From NCBI GenBank assembly GCA_023259055.1, contig JAHFQZ010000001.1, forward strand, positions 124,001-188,000: DNA of 64,000 nt, given 5' to 3'. Source of the DNA: Nitrosomonadales bacterium. Lineage in GTDB: Bacteria > Pseudomonadota > Gammaproteobacteria > Burkholderiales > Gallionellaceae. The position numbers and the translations under genes were made by a program. This document shows positions 17,699 through 27,084 of the stretch, in pieces (position 1 is the first letter of the stretch; every line of letters starts with the position of its first letter). Below the pieces are notes generated by a model. That model did no database searches. It was given only the letters and a program-made list of their open reading frames with translations, and was not told the origin of the DNA.

Positions 17699-19681
17699 TT
17701 ATATTACCCGCTCGTTGCCACCATCGATCGGCACTTGTGCGCCGGTGATCTTCGCAAACAACGTACCGCACATTTCCGCGATCAACTCCGCCACGTCCTT
17801 GCTGGTAACTTCCTCATGCAGCACGTTGTTGCGCTTGTAATCGTCGACGCTCATGCCGTAATGGGCGGCGCGCTGCTGCAGCACTTCCGGGGTCCAGATG
17901 CCGGTGTCGAACACCGCGTTCGGATGCACCAGGTTGATCCTGATTTTATCCGCGCCCCACTCTAATGCGGCGACGCGCGCCACCTGCGTCAGCGCCGCCT
18001 TGGACGCGGAATAGGCCACCGCGCCGGGGCCCGGCGCCGGAACGTTCTTCGAGCCGTTCACCACGACCCGGCCATACCTCGGCGCAGCTTTCAGCAACGG
18101 ATGCGCCTCGCGCATGATCGCAAGGTTGGAATCCAGGTTGATCGCCATCACCTTGCGCCACTCCTCGTCGGACAGCGCCTCGATCTTCTTGCCGCCGGGA
18201 AAGATGCCCGCATTCAACACCAGCATATCGAGGCCGCCATAGCGGCGCAGCGTCTGTTCGATGACGCGCCTGATGTCCTGCGTTGATGTCAGATCGGCGG
18301 TGATGCCCAGATAATCTTCACGAGCACAGTCATCGCGGTTGCCGAATAAAGTCTCCACTGCCGGATTGATGTCCACCGCCACGACCGCCGCGCCCCGGTT
18401 AATGAACGATTGCACGCACGCCTTGCCGATGCCTGATGCCGCGCCGGTCACCAGCGCGACTTCACCGGCGAACGCCTTCGGCGCACCGGCTTTTTTCAGC
18501 TTGGCCTGTTCGAGGTCCCAGTATTCCATGCTGAATAGCGGAGCCTCGCCCAGCGCCTGATAGCCGCCGAGCTTTTCGCCGCGCAGGATGATGTCCTGCG
18601 TATGCAGATAGATGTCCTCGACGATCTGCGTGTCGCGCGCCGAACGGCCCGCGCTGACCAGCCCGAACTCCGCGTCGACGATCACGCGCGGCGAGGGGTC
18701 GAGCATCGTCAGTGGCTGCTTCGCCTGTTTCGAGTTTTTCTCGAAATAATCTTTGTACTTCTGTGCATAGGCATCGACGTCGCGCCCGAACATCGGCAGG
18801 CGCTTGGTGCGGATCACGTGATCCGGCGTGGCCGGGCCGCGTTGCGTAATGCTGGCCGCCAGAGAATGGCGCGCAAAGGCCAGCGCAGCCGCGCTCGAAC
18901 AAGTGCGCAACAGTAGCGGGAAACCGGCGGCAGCGGAAACTTTTTTCCTCAATGCAGCCAGCGCCAGCCAATCGGCTTGCGGCTCGATGTTCGCTGCCGG
19001 TGCAAGCGGCGCGTTTTTGTTCAGGTAAGTTTCGGCGCGACCAACCAGCTCGATCATCCGGTCGTATGCCTGCTTCGATGTGTCGCCGAAACTGAAGATG
19101 CCGTGGTTCATCAGCACCATGCCGACAGTGCGCGGTGTGGCCTGTGCGGGGAATACTTTGGCGCATAGTTTCGCAAGATCGAATCCCGGCATCACGTAGG
19201 GCAGCACGATGACTTCGTCGCCGTAAATTTCGCGGATGCGCGCCTCGCCATCGGCGGTATTGGTGACCGTCACGATCGCATCGGCGTGGGTGTGGTCCAC
19301 AAAGCGGTGCGGAATCAGCGCATGCAGGATGGCCTCGACCGACGGCGCGGGCGCAGAGGGGTCGAGCGAAGCCAGCTTGAGCTCGCGCGCCATGTCGATG
19401 TCCGACAGCTTTTCAAGTCGAGACAGCTTCAGCATCGCATCCATGCGCACCGCGACAAAGTCCTTTGCCTCTATCGTCGCAAGGTCGGAGCCACTTCCCT
19501 TCACGAATAATGTTTCTACATCCTCGCCGAAGATGTTCCTGCTGACGCCCTTCACCGAGGTATTGCCGCCGCCGTGCAGCACCAGGTTAGGGTTCGCGCC
19601 GAGTAAGCGCGACGAATAAACGCGCTCCGCGAGGATGTCTTTGTGTTTGCTTGCTTCCGTTTCGTTCCAGAGATTTTCCAT
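17699..19681 (-). CDS. Bifunctional class II aldolase / short-chain dehydrogenase
   Basis: 660-residue fusion. The N-terminal half (about 1-390) is a class II (RhaD/FucA-type) sugar-phosphate aldolase with LHGGGNTSVK at the phosphate site and zinc ligands in HTHAD plus a later MNHGIF histidine. The C-terminal half (about 405-660) is a short-chain dehydrogenase with VTGAASGIGKA cofactor loop, NAG, and YSASK catalytic Tyr-Lys. The best-known relatives act on rhamnulose 1-phosphate. Here no rhamnose genes are present, and the gene follows mtnA, 168 bases downstream. Cleavage of 5-methylthioribulose or 5-deoxyribulose 1-phosphate to DHAP and an aldehyde, with the SDR half acting on the aldehyde, is a reasonable inference. 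Confidence 0.85.
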   Translation of the reverse strand: MENLWNETEASKHKDILAERVYSSRLLGANPNLVLHGGGNTSVKGVSRNIFGEDVETLFVKGSGSDLATIEAKDFVAVRMDAMLKLSRLEKLSDIDMARELKLASLDPSAPAPSVEAILHALIPHRFVDHTHADAIVTVTNTADGEARIREIYGDEVIVLPYVMPGFDLAKLCAKVFPAQATPRTVGMVLMNHGIFSFGDTSKQAYDRMIELVGRAETYLNKNAPLAPAANIEPQADWLALAALRKKVSAAAGFPLLLRTCSSAAALAFARHSLAASITQRGPATPDHVIRTKRLPMFGRDVDAYAQKYKDYFEKNSKQAKQPLTMLDPSPRVIVDAEFGLVSAGRSARDTQIVEDIYLHTQDIILRGEKLGGYQALGEAPLFSMEYWDLEQAKLKKAGAPKAFAGEVALVTGAASGIGKACVQSFINRGAAVVAVDINPAVETLFGNRDDCAREDYLGITADLTSTQDIRRVIEQTLRRYGGLDMLVLNAGIFPGGKKIEALSDEEWRKVMAINLDSNLAIMREAHPLLKAAPRYGRVVVNGSKNVPAPGPGAVAYSASKAALTQVARVAALEWGADKIRINLVHPNAVFDTGIWTPEVLQQRAAHYGMSVDDYKRNNVLHEEVTSKDVAELIAEMCGTLFAKITGAQVPIDGGNERVI

Positions 19682-19725
19682 TGCTTGTTCCGTTCATATG
19701 AATTTCAAAAACTCTCGCCTACCAT

Positions 19726-19831
19726 CCCCTCCCCCTTGCAGGGGGAGGGCTAGGGAAGGGGTAGAAACTTGGCTTCCCCGCTGCTCCACTGTTCTACCCC
19801 CATCCTAACCTTCCCCCTGCAAGGGGGAAGG
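19726..19831. repeat. Paired GC-rich palindromes (BIME-like)
   Basis: Two hairpins, at 19727-19749 (core CCCCCTTGCAGGGGG) and 19809-19831 (core CCCCCTGCAAGGGGG), lie in opposite orientation together with their flanks (GGGGTAGAA against TTCTACCCC). Between mtnA and the aldolase gene they form a two-copy inverted module like interspersed mosaic elements. They may also reduce read-through. Confidence 0.75.
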
Positions 19832-19849
19832 AACTGGTATTGCACGTCC

Positions 19850-20926
19850 CTACTTCAACACCCGCATCGCCCCCGAATCTGCCTTCACCACACCGCGCTC
19901 GGTAATCAACCCCGACACCAGCCGCGCCGGCGTGACGTCGAAGCCGTAGTTAGCAGCACGCGAACCCTGCGGGGTAACCTGCACGGTGCGCACCTGCCCG
20001 TCGTCGCACAGCCCGGCGATATGCGTCACTTCCTCCGCCGCGCGTTCCTCAATTGGAATTTCCTTCACGCCATCCTGCAGAGTCCAGTCTATCGTCGGGG
20101 TGGGCAGCGCCACGTAGAACGGCACGCCGTTGTCGTGTGCCGCCAAGGCTTTCAGGTAGGTGCCGATCTTGTTGCACACGTCGCCACGCGCGGTGACGCG
20201 GTCGCAGCCGACGATCGCCATGTCCACCATGCCGTGCTGCATCAGATGCCCGCCCGCGTTATCGACGATCACGGTATGCGGCACGCCGTGCTGGCCGAGC
20301 TCCCATGCGGTGAGGCTCGCGCCCTGGTTACGCGGACGGGTCTCGTCTACCCACACATGCAGCGGAATGCCCGCGTCGAACGCGGTATAGATAGGCGCCA
20401 GCGCCGTACCCCAGTCCACCGTCGCGAGCCAGCCGGCATTGCAGTGGGTGAGCACGTTAACCGTGCCGCCCTTCTTTTGGTGGATCGCGCGGATAATATC
20501 GCTGCCATGCCTGCCGATCGCCGCATTGATCGCCACGTCCTCGTCGGCGATGCGCGCCGCTTCTTTCCACGCCGCAGCAACGCGTTCGTCCTCGGGCAGC
20601 GGAGCCAGCAGTACGCGCATCTTCTCAACGCCCCAGCGCAGGTTCACGGCCGTCGGGCGTGCGGCCAGCAGGACCTTGCAGGCATTTGCCAGCGCTGCAT
20701 CCGAAGCAAGTTCACGCATCGCCAGCGCCACGCCATAAGCCGCCGTCACGCCGATCAGCGGCGCGCCGCGCACCTGCATGTCCTTGATCGCGCGCTCGGC
20801 GTCACGCATGGTGTCGAGGCGCAGCGTGGCAAAAACATGCGGTAGTCTGGTCTGGTCGATGATCTCCACCGCCGCGTTGTCGGAGGTGGGCCAGATGGTG
20901 CGATAAGGGGTGCCGTTAATTTTCAT
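19850..20926 (-). CDS. mtnA: S-methyl-5-thioribose-1-phosphate isomerase MtnA
   Basis: 358-residue cytoplasmic isomerase converting 5-methylthioribose 1-phosphate to 5-methylthioribulose 1-phosphate. It shows the MtnA/eIF2B-like fold motifs: VRGAPLIG at the phosphate site, the catalytic cysteine in [25 protein letters not shown], and the catalytic aspartate in [11 protein letters not shown] followed by NKIGTY. The length is standard. It lies downstream of mtnP and apt but is separated from apt by a foreign-looking gene. No mtnB, mtnC or mtnD is present in the window, so the usual methionine salvage cannot be completed from this cluster alone. Confidence 0.95.
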   Translation of the reverse strand: MKINGTPYRTIWPTSDNAAVEIIDQTRLPHVFATLRLDTMRDAERAIKDMQVRGAPLIGVTAAYGVALAMRELASDAALANACKVLLAARPTAVNLRWGVEKMRVLLAPLPEDERVAAAWKEAARIADEDVAINAAIGRHGSDIIRAIHQKKGGTVNVLTHCNAGWLATVDWGTALAPIYTAFDAGIPLHVWVDETRPRNQGASLTAWELGQHGVPHTVIVDNAGGHLMQHGMVDMAIVGCDRVTARGDVCNKIGTYLKALAAHDNGVPFYVALPTPTIDWTLQDGVKEIPIEERAAEEVTHIAGLCDDGQVRTVQVTPQGSRAANYGFDVTPARLVSGLITERGVVKADSGAMRVLK

Positions 20927-20937
20927 AGTTTGTAAAT

Positions 20938-22140
20938 TTATTTAATTGCTGAAAGAGCCAACCATTCATCAAAATTGTTTTTTTCTGGAAAACCAAGTTC
21001 AGGGGATTCAAGGATAACCAATCGACGCATCCCTATCAGGCTGATACCTGAAGCAGATTCGAACAATTCGTACATGCATTTCCACAGATTGTTGATGACG
21101 TCAAAATCGGGGATAACCCCTTCATGTACTAAATTGTTTCGTTGCTTACGCGCTGACGACAATGCAGCAAAACAGTCCTCAGAAAGAAGTTTAGTTTGCC
21201 ACAGCAATTCATGTTTAACTGACGTTGACCATGTGCGGTTATCTTGTTTGAGCGAATCGAGTCTGTATTTCATATTGACTGGGTGAAACTCTGGTGTGCT
21301 CAGGAAGCGGTTTTCCCATAAGAAGGATGTGAGTTGCTCAATAACAATCCAAAGGCTGCTTAAAGCTTCACTCCGATTTTGGTGCACCATTGCAGAGTAT
21401 CCATGCAACAGAAAAAACGGTGAGAAATTCTTTATCGCATCAATTACATTAATCCCTTGAAGATATGCATTCCTCAGCTCGAACACACGAACGGTTCGAG
21501 GATTCATTAAGACAATACGTTCTTGCACTGATGCCCACTTATGTCGAAGTCTGGAGTGCAATCCGTCGTGGTAAACAAAAATATTTGTCTTGCTTTCCAA
21601 ACTGCCACCAAGCAATTCTCGCGGGCTTATTACTTCAGCATGTACCCCACCAAGTAAAATCGCACAAAATATTCGGTTGATGTTATCGAGTGCAATCTCC
21701 GCCGAAGGATAGTCAGCATTTCTTGGAATTGCGATTACCCCATAGTAACCAATCAGAGCATTAATATGCTTGGTATTGGTGAGCGGTAATGTTGCAACAG
21801 CTTCGGACAACTTCCCGTTGTCATAAGAATTAAAATTTATCTGTTCAATCGAAATTTCAAACTTGCCTTCTGTATCAGGAAGGACAACGGTATAGGGATT
21901 TAGAAATGCCATCCATGCCGGATTGTATGCAGGAACGCTAGATTTTGGTGGCTTATAACCTTTGGGCACTTCGGTATCTTTAACCCAATCACCGTTGAGC
22001 CAAACATGAGACTCGCTTGGCTTGGGAATAACATTCTCAGACAACGTGGTAGGAACATTTCGATTATTGAGCTTGAATGGATCAACCCCGTCATCAAATG
22101 CATGAAGCTGTCCTGTCTCGGTGTCTTGGTAAGTTTTCAT
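20938..22140 (-). CDS. Uncharacterised protein with C-terminal HEPN-like (Apea-type) motif
   Basis: 400 residues from the start at 22140, chosen because AGGAA lies five bases upstream, 10 bases after the apt stop; an upstream extension would overlap apt. No known enzyme was recognised in the N-terminal 250 residues. Near the C-terminus, [11 protein letters not shown] contains an Rx4H pair (Arg334, His339), in a helical region. This resembles the RNase motif of HEPN domains of the Apea-like group. The gene is clearly AT-richer than its neighbours and splits a purine/methylthioadenosine salvage cluster, which suggests recent acquisition. A defence or toxin role is possible but unproven. Confidence 0.7.
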   Translation of the reverse strand: MKTYQDTETGQLHAFDDGVDPFKLNNRNVPTTLSENVIPKPSESHVWLNGDWVKDTEVPKGYKPPKSSVPAYNPAWMAFLNPYTVVLPDTEGKFEISIEQINFNSYDNGKLSEAVATLPLTNTKHINALIGYYGVIAIPRNADYPSAEIALDNINRIFCAILLGGVHAEVISPRELLGGSLESKTNIFVYHDGLHSRLRHKWASVQERIVLMNPRTVRVFELRNAYLQGINVIDAIKNFSPFFLLHGYSAMVHQNRSEALSSLWIVIEQLTSFLWENRFLSTPEFHPVNMKYRLDSLKQDNRTWSTSVKHELLWQTKLLSEDCFAALSSARKQRNNLVHEGVIPDFDVINNLWKCMYELFESASGISLIGMRRLVILESPELGFPEKNNFDEWLALSAIK

Positions 22141-22150
22141 GGGGTTCCTG

Positions 22151-22693
22151 CTAGTCACCCTCGAACTCGCACAACGCAAACACCTTGTGCCCCAGCTTCT
22201 CCAGCCTGGCACGCCCGCCGATATCCGGCAGGTCGATGATGAAGCAGCATTCGACGATCTTGCCGCCCATCTTGTCGATCAGCGTGCAGGCGGCTTCGGC
22301 GGTGCCGCCGGTGGCAATCAGGTCGTCTACCAGCAGCACGCGGTCGCCTTTCTGGATCGCGTCGGTGTGGATCTCGATGCGGTCGGTGCCGTATTCGAGT
22401 TCGTAGTCGTGGCCTATGGTTTCGGCGGGCAGCTTGCCTTTCTTGCGGATCGGGATGAAGCCTTTGTTCAGCGCGTAAGCCAGCGGCGCACCCAAAATAA
22501 AACCGCGCGACTCGATGCCGGCGATCTTGTCGATCTTCTGGTCTTTGTAGCGCGCCACCAGCTCGTCCACGGTGGCGCGGAAACCTGCGGGGTCTTTGAG
22601 CAGGGTGGTGATGTCGCGGAACTGGATGCCCTGCTTGGGGTAGTGCGGAACGGTGCGGATTTTGGATTTTATGGTCACTTTAATTCTCCTCAA
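22151..22693 (-). CDS. apt: Adenine phosphoribosyltransferase
   Basis: 180-residue cytoplasmic enzyme that makes AMP from adenine and PRPP. The 13-residue PRPP-binding motif is present as [13 protein letters not shown], preceded by [10 protein letters not shown] and KKGKLPAET, all typical of Apt. The length matches the family. A few residues at the N-terminus are uncertain because several close starts exist. Adenine is the product of MtnP encoded upstream, so the pair recycles the purine half of methylthioadenosine. Confidence 0.95.
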   Translation of the reverse strand: MRRIKVTIKSKIRTVPHYPKQGIQFRDITTLLKDPAGFRATVDELVARYKDQKIDKIAGIESRGFILGAPLAYALNKGFIPIRKKGKLPAETIGHDYELEYGTDRIEIHTDAIQKGDRVLLVDDLIATGGTAEAACTLIDKMGGKIVECCFIIDLPDIGGRARLEKLGHKVFALCEFEGD

Positions 22694-22727
22694 TATTTTC
22701 TATATGGCACAAACCTAGTAGTCCGTT

Positions 22728-22783
22728 CGCCCTGAACTTGTCGAAGAGCTTATTTTCGGTTCATGTGGTTCGACAAGCTCTGA
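22728..22783. repeat. Inverted TTCGACAAGCTC repeat pair
   Basis: CCTGAACTTGTCGAAGAGCT (22731-22750) and GGTTCGACAAGCTCTGATT face each other around a short spacer. The arm belongs to the widespread CTGAGCTTGTCGAA intergenic repeat; single related copies occur near 50824 and inside actE near 52886. Confidence 0.65.
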
Positions 22784-22866
22784 TTAAACAACTAAGTATT
22801 GTCTAACCACGATAACCCCGTGCTAAGTCACTACTTAACCACGAACGGCCTAATGCATTTTATTTG

Positions 22867-22925
22867 TTGTAGGAGCGGGCCATGCCCGCGACATGATTGT
22901 TCGCGGGCATGGCCCGCTCCTACAA
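22867..22925. repeat. Perfect 25-bp inverted repeat (REP, GTAGGAGCGGGC type)
   Basis: The arms 22867-22891 and 22901-22925 (TTGTAGGAGCGGGCCATGCC...) are perfect inverse complements with a 9-base loop. This is the familiar GTAGGAGCGGGC...CGCGA type of REP. It abuts the mtnP stop codon (22926-22928). It has no U tract in either direction, so it is a repeat rather than a classical terminator. Confidence 0.85.
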
Positions 22926-23789
22926 TTATTTTTTCAACACCCGCCCTGCTACGGCAGATAACTTCTCGATCATCGCCGGATCGCGCGCTTCTGGCGCGGT
23001 GATGATGGCGTATTGCAGCACGCTGCGGCATCCGCAGTCGCACGCTTTCGCATCACCATGTACGCGCGGGGCGACGTTCTTTACCAGCGCGCGTGCCTTG
23101 TCGGCATTTTCGAACAGCACCTTGATGATCGCCTCGACCGTGACGTCGTCATGATTGGGATGCCAGCAGTCGTAGTCGGTGACCATCGCAACGGTGGCGT
23201 AGCAAATCTCGGCTTCGCGCGCGAGCTTGGCTTCCGGCATGTTGGTCATGCCGATCACATCGCAATTCCACGAGCGGTACAGCTCGGATTCCGCAAGGCT
23301 GGAGAACTGCGGGCCTTCCATCGCCAGATAGGTGCCGCCGCGCGACACCGGGATGCCAACCTGCTGCGCCGCCGCATAAAGATGATCGCCCAGACGATGG
23401 CACACCGGGTGCGCCATCGAGACATGCGCGACCAGGCCGTTGCCGAAGAAGCTTTTTTCGCGAGCGAAGGTGCGGTCGATGAACTGGTCGACGATGACGA
23501 ACATGCCCGGTGCGAGGTGTTCGCGCAGCGATCCCACCGCGCTCACCGAAATGATGTCCGTCACGCCGAGGCGCTTGAGCGCGTCGATGTTGGCGCGGAA
23601 GTTGATCCCGGACGGCGGTATCTTGTGCCCTCGTCCGTGGCGCGGCAGAAAGGCGATGGACTGCCCCGCAAGTTCGCCGATCAGTACTTCATCCGAAGGT
23701 TCGCCGAATGATGACGTCGCCTTGACCCAGCGGGTGTTCTGCAATCCATCAATGTTGTAAACGCCGCTGCCACCAATGATACCCAACAT
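22926..23789 (-). CDS. mtnP: S-methyl-5'-thioadenosine phosphorylase MtnP
   Basis: 287-residue enzyme of the purine nucleoside phosphorylase (PNP/MTAP) family that splits methylthioadenosine with phosphate into adenine and 5-methylthioribose 1-phosphate. Seen are the start IGGSGVY, the phosphate loop FLPRHGRGHKIPPS, and YLAMEGPQFS with the substrate-site segment IGMTNMPEAKLAREAEICY. A Cys-rich segment (CDCGCRS) sits near the end, as in many bacterial and archaeal MtnP proteins. The first gene of the salvage group; apt lies 232 bases further on, after two repeats. Confidence 0.94.
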   Translation of the reverse strand: MLGIIGGSGVYNIDGLQNTRWVKATSSFGEPSDEVLIGELAGQSIAFLPRHGRGHKIPPSGINFRANIDALKRLGVTDIISVSAVGSLREHLAPGMFVIVDQFIDRTFAREKSFFGNGLVAHVSMAHPVCHRLGDHLYAAAQQVGIPVSRGGTYLAMEGPQFSSLAESELYRSWNCDVIGMTNMPEAKLAREAEICYATVAMVTDYDCWHPNHDDVTVEAIIKVLFENADKARALVKNVAPRVHGDAKACDCGCRSVLQYAIITAPEARDPAMIEKLSAVAGRVLKK

Positions 23790-23829
23790 GTTCTTTATCT
23801 CCCTCTATCAACATCAAAACAACAATTCA

Positions 23830-23948
23830 TCCACGAAAGACACGAAAAATACAAAAAACTTCATGCCAAAAATAAACGTCTGACGAAGACATTAGTTGGT
23901 CATTTCGAATTGTTGTCTTAATTTCGTGCTTTTCGTGTCTTTCGTGGA
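23830..23948. repeat. Inverted pair of CCACGAAAGACACGAAAA repeats
   Basis: TCCACGAAAGACACGAAAA (23830-23848) is matched exactly by its complement at 23930-23948. About 80 bases lie between the arms. The same kind of pair occurs at 33921-34042. It fills the gap between alr and mtnP. Confidence 0.8.
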
Positions 23949-23954
23949 CAGGTT

Positions 23955-25016
23955 TTAACAGACAACCGGCACGCGTTCCGTCAGCGCGCACATCAATTCA
24001 TAGCTGACGGTCCCCGCCGCACGCGCCACTTCCTCGATCGGCAGGCCATCACCCCACAGCGTAACGGCACTCCCGACACCGGCTTGCGGCAGTTTGCTCA
24101 AATCAACATAAAGCATGTCCATCGAGACACGCCCCAAAGTTTGTACTCGCTGCCCCTCCACCAGGATCGGCGTGCCGTTCGGCGCATGGCGCGGATAGCC
24201 GTCGGCATAGCCGCAGGCGACAATGCCGATGCGCATGGGATGTTCGGCACGGAACAGCGAACCGTAGCCAATCTCGTCGCCGGCACGCAATTCCTGCACT
24301 GCAATGATGCTGCTGCTCAGGGTCATCGCCGGTTTCAAGCCGAGTTGTTGTGCACTGACTTCGGCGAACGGCGACGCGCCGTACAACATAAGGCCGGGAC
24401 GCACCCACTCGCCGTGAGTTTCCGGGTAGCGCAGCAGCGCGGCGGAATTCGCCAGGCTTCGCGGCACGCGGCAAGGTGCGGCAATTTCGTTGAATAAGGT
24501 GAGCGGCTCTTTCACTCCGCGCGCCTCGTCGGCATTGGCAAAATGCGTCATCAGGGTGATGCTGCACACGGCGCGATGGCGGCGCAAATGCTCCATCGCC
24601 TGCGCCACTTGCTGCGGCGCAAAACCGAGACGGTTCATGCCGCTGTTGACCTTGAGCCAGACATCCAGCTGCCCGTTTTTCGGATAGGCATCCAGCAAGG
24701 CGAGCTGCCACGGGCTGTGGATCACGCAAGCCAGATCGTGTTCGGCAACCGGGGCCAGGTCGTCCGCATCAAAAAAACCTTCCAGCATCAGGATAGGCTG
24801 GCGAAAACCCGCATCGCGCAAACGCACCGCATCCTGGATATCCAGCAACGCAAAACCGTCCGAGGCAGACAGCGCTTCGGCAACTCGCAGCATGCCATGC
24901 CCATAGCCATCCGCCTTGATGATGGACATGAGGCGTGCGGATGTGGCACGGCGCGCCACCTGGAGATTGCTCTCCAGCGCGCTCAGATCGATATAGGCTT
25001 GAATGGGACGTGGCAT
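23955..25016 (-). CDS. alr: Alanine racemase
   Basis: 353-residue PLP enzyme making D-alanine for peptidoglycan. The PLP lysine is in IIKADGYGHG, the second catalytic tyrosine in IGYGSLFRAEHP, and conserved CGYADGYPR and RVSMDML follow. The length is standard. It is divergent from lplT with a 99-base shared upstream region. Confidence 0.95.
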   Translation of the reverse strand: MPRPIQAYIDLSALESNLQVARRATSARLMSIIKADGYGHGMLRVAEALSASDGFALLDIQDAVRLRDAGFRQPILMLEGFFDADDLAPVAEHDLACVIHSPWQLALLDAYPKNGQLDVWLKVNSGMNRLGFAPQQVAQAMEHLRRHRAVCSITLMTHFANADEARGVKEPLTLFNEIAAPCRVPRSLANSAALLRYPETHGEWVRPGLMLYGASPFAEVSAQQLGLKPAMTLSSSIIAVQELRAGDEIGYGSLFRAEHPMRIGIVACGYADGYPRHAPNGTPILVEGQRVQTLGRVSMDMLYVDLSKLPQAGVGSAVTLWGDGLPIEEVARAAGTVSYELMCALTERVPVVC

Positions 25017-25115
25017 GAAAACTGACTTACCGCAAGAATATTTGCTAAGCTCGAATAATAGCAGGGGCTATGCTTTCGTGATATAAATCGGCCTGTAAAA
25101 ATTATCTTATTCTGC

Positions 25116-26354
25116 ATGAATTCCGGTTTCTACATCATCCTTGCGGCGCAGTTCTTTTCCGCGCTTGCGGATAACGCCCTGCTGTTTGCTGCCATTGCCC
25201 TGCTGAAGGATATGCACGCTCCTGCCTGGCATACTCCCGTGCTGCAGGAAGCATTCGTGGTGTCCTACATTGTGCTGGCGCCGTTCGTCGGTGCATTCGC
25301 CGATTCCATGCCCAAGGGCCGCGTGATGTTCATCAGCAATACCATCAAACTTTGCGGCTGCCTCACCATGCTGGCCGGGGTCAACCCTCTCATCGCCTAC
25401 GGTGTGGCAGGATTCGGCGCGGCGGCTTATTCACCTGCCAAATATGGCATCCTCACCGAATACCTGCCGGCGGGAAAACTGGTTCTGGCGAATAGCTGGA
25501 TGGAAGGCTTGACCGTCCTCGCCATCATCCTCGGCGCAGTGGTCGGCGGCGTACTCATCACCCCGGAAATCGCCAACCCCATACTGAGGTGGTGGGACGT
25601 ACCGCTGATAGACATCGGCATAGACACACCGCCGAAACTGGCCATCGCATTCATCGCATTCATCTATCTCGTCGCGACGATGTTCAACCTCCGCATCCCG
25701 CATGTGGACATTGACCACAAGCCATTAAACCGAAGCCCGATTTTTCTGATAACTGAATTCGCACACTGTTTCAGGCTGCTGTGGAAAGACCCGCTCGGCC
25801 AGGTTTCGCTGGCGGTCACCACGCTATTCTGGGGAGCGGGAGCCACGTTGCGCCTGCTGGTACTCGGCTGGGCTGCCGTCGCCCTGAATTACAACATCGG
25901 CGAGGCCGCCAAGCTCACCGCCTGGGTAGCCGTCGGCATCGCCATCGGCTCGGTGCTGGCGGCGAAGTTCATCAAGCTGGAACATTCGGTGAGGGTACTA
26001 CCGGTCGGCATAGCAATGGGCATCGCCGTGCTGATGATGATTCCGGTGACAAACAGCACGCTGGCAATTTTACTGTTGATTGTGATAGGCGCGATGGGCG
26101 GCTATTTTGTGGTGCCGATGAACGCTCTGCTGCAACATCGCGGCCACCTGCTGATGGGCGCGGGGCGCTCCATCGCTGTGCAGAATTTCAACGAAAACCT
26201 GAGCATTTTCGCGATGCTGGGGCTGTATGCAGAGATGCAGAAACTGGATTTCGGCATCTACTTCATCATCCTGGTATTCGGCCTGCTGCTGTCCGGCATC
26301 ATGGCCGCGCTGTACAAGAAACACGGGCACGATCAGGACAGGGGAAACATGTAG
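25116..26354 (+). CDS. lplT: Lysophospholipid transporter LplT
   Basis: 412-residue MFS-type inner-membrane flippase moving lysophospholipids inward. Features are the start NSGFYIILAAQFFSALADNALL, QEAFVVSYIVLAPFVGAFAD and the SPAKYGILTEYLP segment typical of LplT. In E. coli lplT precedes the acyltransferase gene aas; no such gene is here. The TAG stop codon (26352-26354) is part of the GTAGGGG end of a REP element, so the repeat sits exactly on the 3' end. Confidence 0.9.
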   Translation: MNSGFYIILAAQFFSALADNALLFAAIALLKDMHAPAWHTPVLQEAFVVSYIVLAPFVGAFADSMPKGRVMFISNTIKLCGCLTMLAGVNPLIAYGVAGFGAAAYSPAKYGILTEYLPAGKLVLANSWMEGLTVLAIILGAVVGGVLITPEIANPILRWWDVPLIDIGIDTPPKLAIAFIAFIYLVATMFNLRIPHVDIDHKPLNRSPIFLITEFAHCFRLLWKDPLGQVSLAVTTLFWGAGATLRLLVLGWAAVALNYNIGEAAKLTAWVAVGIAIGSVLAAKFIKLEHSVRVLPVGIAMGIAVLMMIPVTNSTLAILLLIVIGAMGGYFVVPMNALLQHRGHLLMGAGRSIAVQNFNENLSIFAMLGLYAEMQKLDFGIYFIILVFGLLLSGIMAALYKKHGHDQDRGNM

Positions 26355-26450
26355 GGGAACGGCGTGGGCGATTCGTGATAACCAGCGACTTGGCTATCGT
26401 CTTTTGATAGCCAAGTCAAATGGCTAGTTGCGTTGCCAATCGCCCCTACT
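26351..26450. repeat. Composite REP: GTAGGGG...CCCCTAC ends around an AACCAGCGACTT hairpin
   Basis: The outer arms GTAGGGG (26351-26357) and CCCCTAC (26443-26449) belong to the RAYT-linked REP family. Nested inside is a different palindrome, AACCAGCGACTTGGCTATC against GATAGCCAAGTC (26379-26418), which has relatives at 31943 and 62658. It directly follows lplT. Confidence 0.75.
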
Positions 26451-26466
26451 GAATGATAGTGTGGGC

Positions 26467-26510
26467 GTAGGGGCAATTCACGAATTGCCCTTTTGCGAAT
26501 TGTCCCTACG
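26467..26510. repeat. REP element at the RAYT stop codon
   Basis: CGTAGGGGCAATTCACGAATTGCCC continues into GCGAATTGTCCCTACG, giving nested palindromes. The TAG stop of the transposase gene (complement of 26506-26508) is formed by the right-hand CCCTAC arm. Confidence 0.85.
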
Positions 26511-27084
26511 TTGCATTCGGGTGCAACGTATCATCTTCCCAGCGGCGCGGATTATCCCCGATGTATTCGGCAATTTGCGCGTAATCAGCTTCGTTGCGGA
26601 TGACATGTTCATAATAATTACGTTGCCAGACCGAAACGCCGGACATTTGGCGGGTTTCGTTAATGCGTTTTGCGGTTAGCATTTTGAATCGTCCGACGAT
26701 CTTTGATAATGTCATCTGGCGTCGTTGTTGCCGCGATGGCAAGGGCGATTCGTGAATCGCCCCTACAGAATGGTCGTATGGTAGGGACAATTCACGAATT
26801 GCCCCAAAGGTTGGTTCGGCAATGATGATAATCCCATGAAAATGATTGGGCATCACCACGAATTCACTCACCTGAATTTCCGTGCGGATTTCTGCTGTCT
26901 TCAACCATTCATCCCGCACCACGCATCCGTATTCATTCAATGCCATCGCATCGTTTTCGATGCCGCCGAACAAACACTCCCTGCCTTGCGTACATACCGT
27001 GACAAAATACGCGCCTGCTTGCGAATAATCGTACCCTTGCAAACGAATGCTGCGGCGGTGTGGAAGGTTATCTGGACGATTCAT
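26506..27084 (-). mobile_element. REP-associated tyrosine transposase (RAYT)
   Basis: 192-residue single-domain HUH nuclease of the Y1/TnpA-REP family. The two-histidine motif is MPNHFHG and the nucleophile tyrosine lies in VWQRNYYEHVIRNE. The N-terminal PHRRSIRLQGYDYSQAGAYF is the usual opening. Such enzymes process REP hairpins. Here REP palindromes cover the start codon (27075-27097), the middle (26743-26805) and the stop (26467-26510). The central REPs are translated as GAIRELSLP and VGAIHESPLP between the HUH motif and the tyrosine helix. Both motifs look intact, so the enzyme may be active. Confidence 0.9.
26743..26805. repeat. Two REP arms inside the RAYT coding sequence
   Basis: GGGCGATTCGTGAATCGCCC with CCCTAC (26743-26766) and GTAGGGACAATTCACGAATT with GCCCC (26781-26805) face each other. 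They are translated in frame as part of the transposase linker. Confidence 0.85.

Noticed and set aside
17699-19681. Rhamnose catabolism enzyme
   Set aside because: No rhamnose kinase, isomerase or transporter is nearby; the linked genes are mtnA, apt and mtnP. Rhamnulose activity is not excluded.
19769-20845. 358-codon plus-strand frame
   Set aside because: Antisense of mtnA and its flanking repeat; no domain recognised.
22867-22925. Rho-independent terminator of mtnP
   Set aside because: The stem is perfect but no U tract follows on either strand; the sequence is a REP element.
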